Shown: positions 59,781-64,000 of the stretch, piece after piece | Numbering within the stretch: position 1 is the first letter of the stretch | How the letters are laid out: every line of letters starts with the position of its first letter | Origin: Siphonodentalium dalli | Lineage: Eukaryota > Mollusca > Scaphopoda > Gadilida > Siphonodentaliidae | Length of the DNA: 64,000 nt | NCBI GenBank assembly: GCA_032622095.1 | Contig: CP136065.1 | Coordinates: 149,053,577 to 149,117,576 of the forward strand | Reading direction: 5' to 3' | Position numbers and translations under genes: made by a program | Notes under the pieces: generated by a model | What the model was told of the DNA's origin: nothing | Seen by the model: the letters and a program-made list of their open reading frames with translations, nothing else | Databases searched by the model: none

Positions 59781-60230
59781 CTATAGTGGAGATCTAAACG
59801 AAACAAATTTGGTTATGTATTATGACAGCACTGTCATGGGGCATATATATATATTTATAAAACGAAGATTGGCCAATACAAGCGAAAGCTTGTAATAGGC
59901 CAGAGAATCACAGGTAAATATCGGTACCGGTACATAATCTTCTTTCAATGCATATATGTACAGTCTCAAAAACTCAAACTAATCTTCTTGATACGATATA
60001 TGTAATACTATAACCTGGTGTATACTCACATCGGAATTGATCATCCTTGGCTTACTGGAAGAGATGGAACAGCATTGGATCTAAATATCATAGATTTATG
60101 TATTTGTTTGTATACAAATTATTCACTCATATTTACTCATGAAAACTGAGAAATTCTTAACCCACTCCCCATGCAGGGTCTAATACGCCCATGCAGTCAC
60201 TAACTCGCGGCCATATATGTGATCTATATA
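59781..60230. other. intergenic, small hairpin only
   Basis: At 59869-59902 the sequence TTGGCCAATACAAGC GAAA GCTTGTAATAGGCC forms a small stem. Nothing else is recognised. Confidence 0.4.
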
Positions 60231-60373
60231 CCAGGCCCGGTTCCGTGGTTTTAGTGCTATAGGTCAAAGTTCTGGAGTAGCATTGCCATATATGGAAGTC
60301 ATGAAGCTCCATATATGGAAATGCTACTCCAGAACTTTGACTTGTAGCACTAAAACCACGGAACCGGCGCTGG
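60231..60373. mobile_element. 143-bp hairpin MITE
   Basis: CCAGGCCCGGTTCCGTGG pairs with CCACGGAACCGGCGCTGG. The arms continue through TTTTAGTGCTA and GTTCTGGAGTAGCAT to a CCATATATGG-rich centre: about 60 bp of nearly perfect stem. No clear target duplication. Confidence 0.7.
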
Positions 60374-60492
60374 ATGCATCTCTAAAACCACGTAGCTGGA
60401 TGAATTCCATATATACGACTGCGACTCAGTGATCTCGCTTATTGAGAGAATCATGTAAGTACTTCAAGAATATATATATAGACTTACATTCC

Positions 60493-61845
60493 TATGGCAA
60501 GCCAAACCGCTATTTAATATTAATTTTACTTAAGTAAAATAAAGTGTCATTTTGTTTTACTTAAGTGAAATAATGCGCCATCTACATGGTTTTATTTTAC
60601 TTAAGTAAAATTAAAACGCACACTAATTTTACTTAAGTGAAATAAAATTACCATTATGTTACGCCCTTTTTTTATTTTACTTAAGTAAAAAAGAATTTTA
60701 CTTAAGTGAAATAAAACACAGTTTTTATTTAACTTAAGTAAAATTCTTTTTTACTTAAGTAAAATAAATGAACATTTGGGTTTATTTCACTTAAGTGAAA
60801 TAAACGCCATCTACCGGTCATCGATAGATATCATTTATTTTACTTAAGTAAAATAAAATGCAACCAGGTGTTAAGAGTTATTAATGATTTCCCCCAATCA
60901 GTTTAGAGACCAACGCCAAATCCCACCAAACCACATGTGACCTTGTTATAAGGACAGCGAGTGTTTTATGATATTATAGATGACAGAATGAGATTAGCAC
61001 CATGCAACCTCATGCAATAAAATTGAGAACATTCCACACCCCCTGTCATTACCGCGATAATTAGAGAAAACTGCTAAAATGTGTGATGTGTTTGATGCTT
61101 ATTGTGCTGAGAACGAGATATAATCACTTATCATACTCTTTTAAATATCAGATTTATGGAGGCATGGACTTAGTACGAGTGTTAATTGCTTCAAATGTGC
61201 TTGCTGCAGCGGGCGAGACCATTGGTGAATTGATATAGCAACATAATGCAAACATTATGCCGACATTCCAAGTTCGGAGTTGCGGTACAATAGTTAGTGA
61301 CCACCAGCTGTGGCCGGCTGCAGCTTTCTGTCAAACTCCATAGTTTGGCTTTCTGTAGCTATCTACTGCGCATGCCTAGCCGGCTACGACTGTAGTAATA
61401 CACAACGGGAGATAACTTTCTCACGAACATGAACAGCACTCCAGGCGCACGTGCCAAGGGAGCAATTATTAGTTTGCAAGATGACTCCCATAGTGGGCGC
61501 TTTATTTCACTTAAGTGAAATAAACGCCATCTACCGGTCATCGATAGATGTCATTTATTTTACTTAAGTAAAATTAACGCATTATTTTACTTAAGTAGAA
61601 TTCTTTTTTACTTAAGTAAAATAAAGGTAATTTTTTATTTTACTTAAGTAAAACAGAATTCTACTTAAGTTAAAACATGGTTAATTTTACTTAAGTAAAA
61701 TTCTTTTTTACTTAAGTAAAATAAAAAATGACCGTTATTCACTTAAGTGAAATAAAATGACATTTTATTTCACTTAAGTAAAATAAAGTGTAATTTTATT
61801 TTACTTAAGTAAAATTAATATTAAATAGCGGTTTGGCTTACCATA
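60493..61845. mobile_element. fold-back element with ACTTAAGT palindrome arms
   Basis: Outer ends TATGGCAAGCCAAACCGC and GCGGTTTGGCTTACCATA, flanked by CATTCC at 60487-60492 and 61846-61851. Each arm of about 340-360 bp is a chain of ACTTAAGT palindromes (10 left, 11 right) set in TTTTACTTAAGTAAAA or TTTCACTTAAGTGAAA contexts. The 640-bp interior (60861-61500) has no ORF. Fold-back (FB-like) or MITE; superfamily unknown, though hAT is possible because the duplication could be extended to about 8 bp. Confidence 0.85.
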
Positions 61846-62159
61846 CATTCCACGTGGTTCTAAATCGAGAGAACAAAAATTCGTTTTAGAGAAAGATGGA
61901 ATAATTTGGCAATTTTATTTGAAGTCTTAGTATATTATAGTACCGACCATACTTTTCCATTTTAACTTTAAAATTCCATATATACCTTAAATCCCGTCTC
62001 ATCATATTTCAAATGCCAAATATGTGTATACTGTATTGCAACGGCACAGTAATAAAACCAAATAGATTTATAGAGCATATTATGATTTATCATTACTTTT
62101 CTATTTAAATGACAACGGGCCGCCCCAATTGTATTGTACCGGTATCCGTTTTATGTATT

Positions 62160-62495
62160 TCAGTATGAGTTTTCATTGCTTCATATTTGCTTAACTCAGT
62201 GAGCGTGAAAACATCTCATTTCTTATCGAAATGGCCATGTGACAATGTCATTGTGTCGATCGGAATGGTATATTGAGAATTTGAGATGTCCCTCAAACCA
62301 AATCAAGCTTGAAATATATATATATGTCAGAGTTATGGAGGCACGGACTGTCGGACTCAGTATAATTATGAGTGTTCATTGCTTCATATTTGCTTAACTC
62401 AGTGAGCGTGGACAAATTGTCATTTCTTTTCGAAATGGCCATGTGTCGATCGAAATGGTACATTGAGATGTCCCCCAAACCAAATCAAGCTTGAA
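62160..62495. repeat. imperfect direct duplication, about 150 bp units
   Basis: 62160-62312 and 62365-62495 share TTCATTGCTTCATATTTGC, TTAACTCAGTGAGCGTG, CGAAATGGCCATGTG and CCAAATCAAGCTTGAAA. The spacer between (TTATGGAGGCACGGACT) resembles TTATGGAGGCATGGACTTAG inside the fold-back element at about 61153. Confidence 0.75.
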
Positions 62496-63180
62496 AATCG
62501 GTCCCAATTTTCATCCATGCCTGGGTTGTAACCCGCGCCAACCTCGTTTAGCCCAGACTGTCGGTGATGATCTTATCCACGACCTAACCATCTCGGCTGC
62601 GGCGACATACAAAAAGGACACCCTTTCACCGCTCGAGAGTCCACTACCTTCGAAATTCTTGATCTGCCATATAGGCACTGGGTACACATTCGTTCGTTGA
62701 TTGTTCCAATTAACTCACTGGCTGCATATGGGTCTCAGTTTTGGGACTTGAAGTGTTTATATAAGCCCGGGCATATTGTGTGGTATGTCTTAAATTGCAC
62801 ATCAAAATACTGTGGGCTACATAGTTTGTCATCAGGATGCTTGAGTTTTAAAATCTAATTATTTTTTTCACATATGGAATCAGTCCCTTTTCGTAACTGG
62901 TTTAACGGTTTGACGATAAAAGTGACTCTGGATATTACCCCACATGCGGTGGGGGAATATTCACACCTGCATGACCCCAATCAATTTTCAATGTGCTTGG
63001 GGTGTCCCTATTACCCCACTTTATCCCACATATTGTGCGTGACATATAAATCAAGGTCCCAATTCTAAAAGAAGACGTGTCCGTGTTCCCCTTACTAATA
63101 TAATTATTTTACAGTGCTGAGTGAATGAACCATATGTGGTACGAAACGTCGTTCATGAAAAATTAGTTTCCCATCATCCG
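62496..63180. other. no supportable gene
   Basis: Short frames only. A locally GC-rich stretch 62500-62700 and a poly-C/G patch 62936-63030 have no motif I recognise. Confidence 0.4.
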
Positions 63181-63181
63181 G

Positions 63182-63261
63182 TGACGTCATATTTCAGTAA
63201 TTCACGTGTTTTCTGGAAGGTTCTCCCCCATCGATCGATACAAAATGCTGCGGCTATAAAA
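63182..63261 (+). promoter_or_regulatory. heat-shock-type promoter of the HSP110 gene
   Basis: In order: CRE TGACGTCA (63182-63189), E-box CACGTG (63203-63208), a perfect three-unit heat-shock element TTCtgGAAggTTC (63211-63223), and TATA box TATAAAA (63255-63261). The start site would be near 63285, giving a 5' UTR of about 240 nt. Heat-shock factor binds such TTC/GAA arrays in HSP110 promoters. Confidence 0.75.
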
Positions 63262-63483
63262 CGACTTATTATCCATTTTGTCGCCACCAAAAGCAGAGTT
63301 TTATCGCGAATCTCAAATAACCCACGCCGTGGCTTGACACAATAATTCTTAATTCAGATCAAGTGACGTATTTGAGACAAATACGTTCAGTGAAACCTAC
63401 TCAACTACAGAAACAGTGAAAAAGTATCAAAAATTCCGGACATTTTCATCACGTTCAATAACCAAGAACTTGCAATATTTTGA

Positions 63484-63630
<147 letters not shown>

Positions 63631-63677
63631 TAAGTATCGCTGATGGGGTCATTGTTAAAAGATTCGGGCCTGCTCGT

Positions 63678-63748
63678 CCCAGGGCCAACTCGGTCCAGGC
63701 AGTTTTTGGGGAGAGCTGGCCCAGCTTTCATAGCCGAGTTGGCCTGGG
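63678..63748. repeat. GC-rich inverted repeat in HSP110 intron 1
   Basis: CCCAGGGCCAACTCGG pairs with CCGAGTTGGCCTGGG; the centre holds AGCTGGCCCAGCT. Possibly a short MITE. Confidence 0.6.
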
Positions 63749-63771
63749 AATTAAATTTGTGTTAAACTTAA

Positions 63772-63838
63772 GGCCCCTCAAAAAAGATTACTTGTTTATC
63801 ATAGCCTATGATAAACAAGTAATCTTTTTTGAGGGGCC
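63772..63838. repeat. perfect 33-bp hairpin with one-base loop
   Basis: Left arm 63772-63804 (starts GGCCCCTCAAAAAAG, ends TTATCATAG) is exactly complementary to 63806-63838, leaving one base (63805) in the centre. It lies in HSP110 intron 1. Confidence 0.9.
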
Positions 63839-64000
63839 AAAAGTACTGCAGTGGGTGACATTATATCTAGTCTGGGGAACTTCATAACATTCATTATAAC
63901 CCCACCACAGGGAATATCGGCGAACAAAAAACTCAATGCGTCAACACATTTGATTTGACGTTTTTCCCGATAACTTACCTTATCGGATCCCAAAACAAAA

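Overview
The window is animal (metazoan) nuclear DNA. It holds spliced genes with GT-AG introns, animal-type non-LTR retrotransposons, a tRNA-derived SINE and many kinds of non-autonomous DNA transposon. Tandem-repeat mobile elements resembling the bivalve 'pearl' type, together with the overall style, suggest a mollusc or other lophotrochozoan. The species cannot be named from the sequence alone.

Layout. (1) About 1-33 kb has no gene I can support and is a dense field of transposons. It contains hAT-type MITEs with 8-bp target duplications, Tc1/mariner-type palindromic MITEs with TA duplications, piggyBac-like MITEs with TTAA duplications, a 1.28-kb hAT element, two classical Helitrons and four large Helentron/pearl-like elements built round tandem repeats (8.3-10.6, 14.2-16.4, 18.3-20.4 and 24.0-27.6 kb). 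Many are nested. (2) 33.3-57.6 kb on the minus strand is a complete gene for polo-like kinase 4 (PLK4), the centriole-duplication kinase. I could join 17 coding exons in frame into 909 residues with kinase domain, DSG degron, tandem polo boxes and polo box 3. Its introns carry many MITEs; intron 1 carries a SINE, a Tc1-type MITE and a broken 3.2-kb CR1/Jockey-like LINE. (3) 57.6-63.5 kb is intergenic: a second LINE whose middle is missing, hairpin MITEs and a 1.35-kb fold-back element made of 21 ACTTAAGT palindromes. (4) From 63.2 kb on the plus strand begins an HSP110-family gene (HSPA4/HSPA4L type), with a heat-shock-element promoter and coding exon 1; the rest lies outside the window.

PLK4 and the HSP110 gene lie head to head with about 6 kb between them. 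From memory, human PLK4 and HSPA4L are also neighbours on 4q28, so this looks like ancient bilaterian microsynteny. The most novel material is in the mobile DNA. One dispersed repeat occurs in two copies, and the second copy gives natural empty sites for both a Helentron-like element and a Helitron carried by the first. A family of Helentron-like elements shares end hairpins but carries unrelated tandem cores. A twin-hairpin MITE family shows compensatory base changes in its stems.
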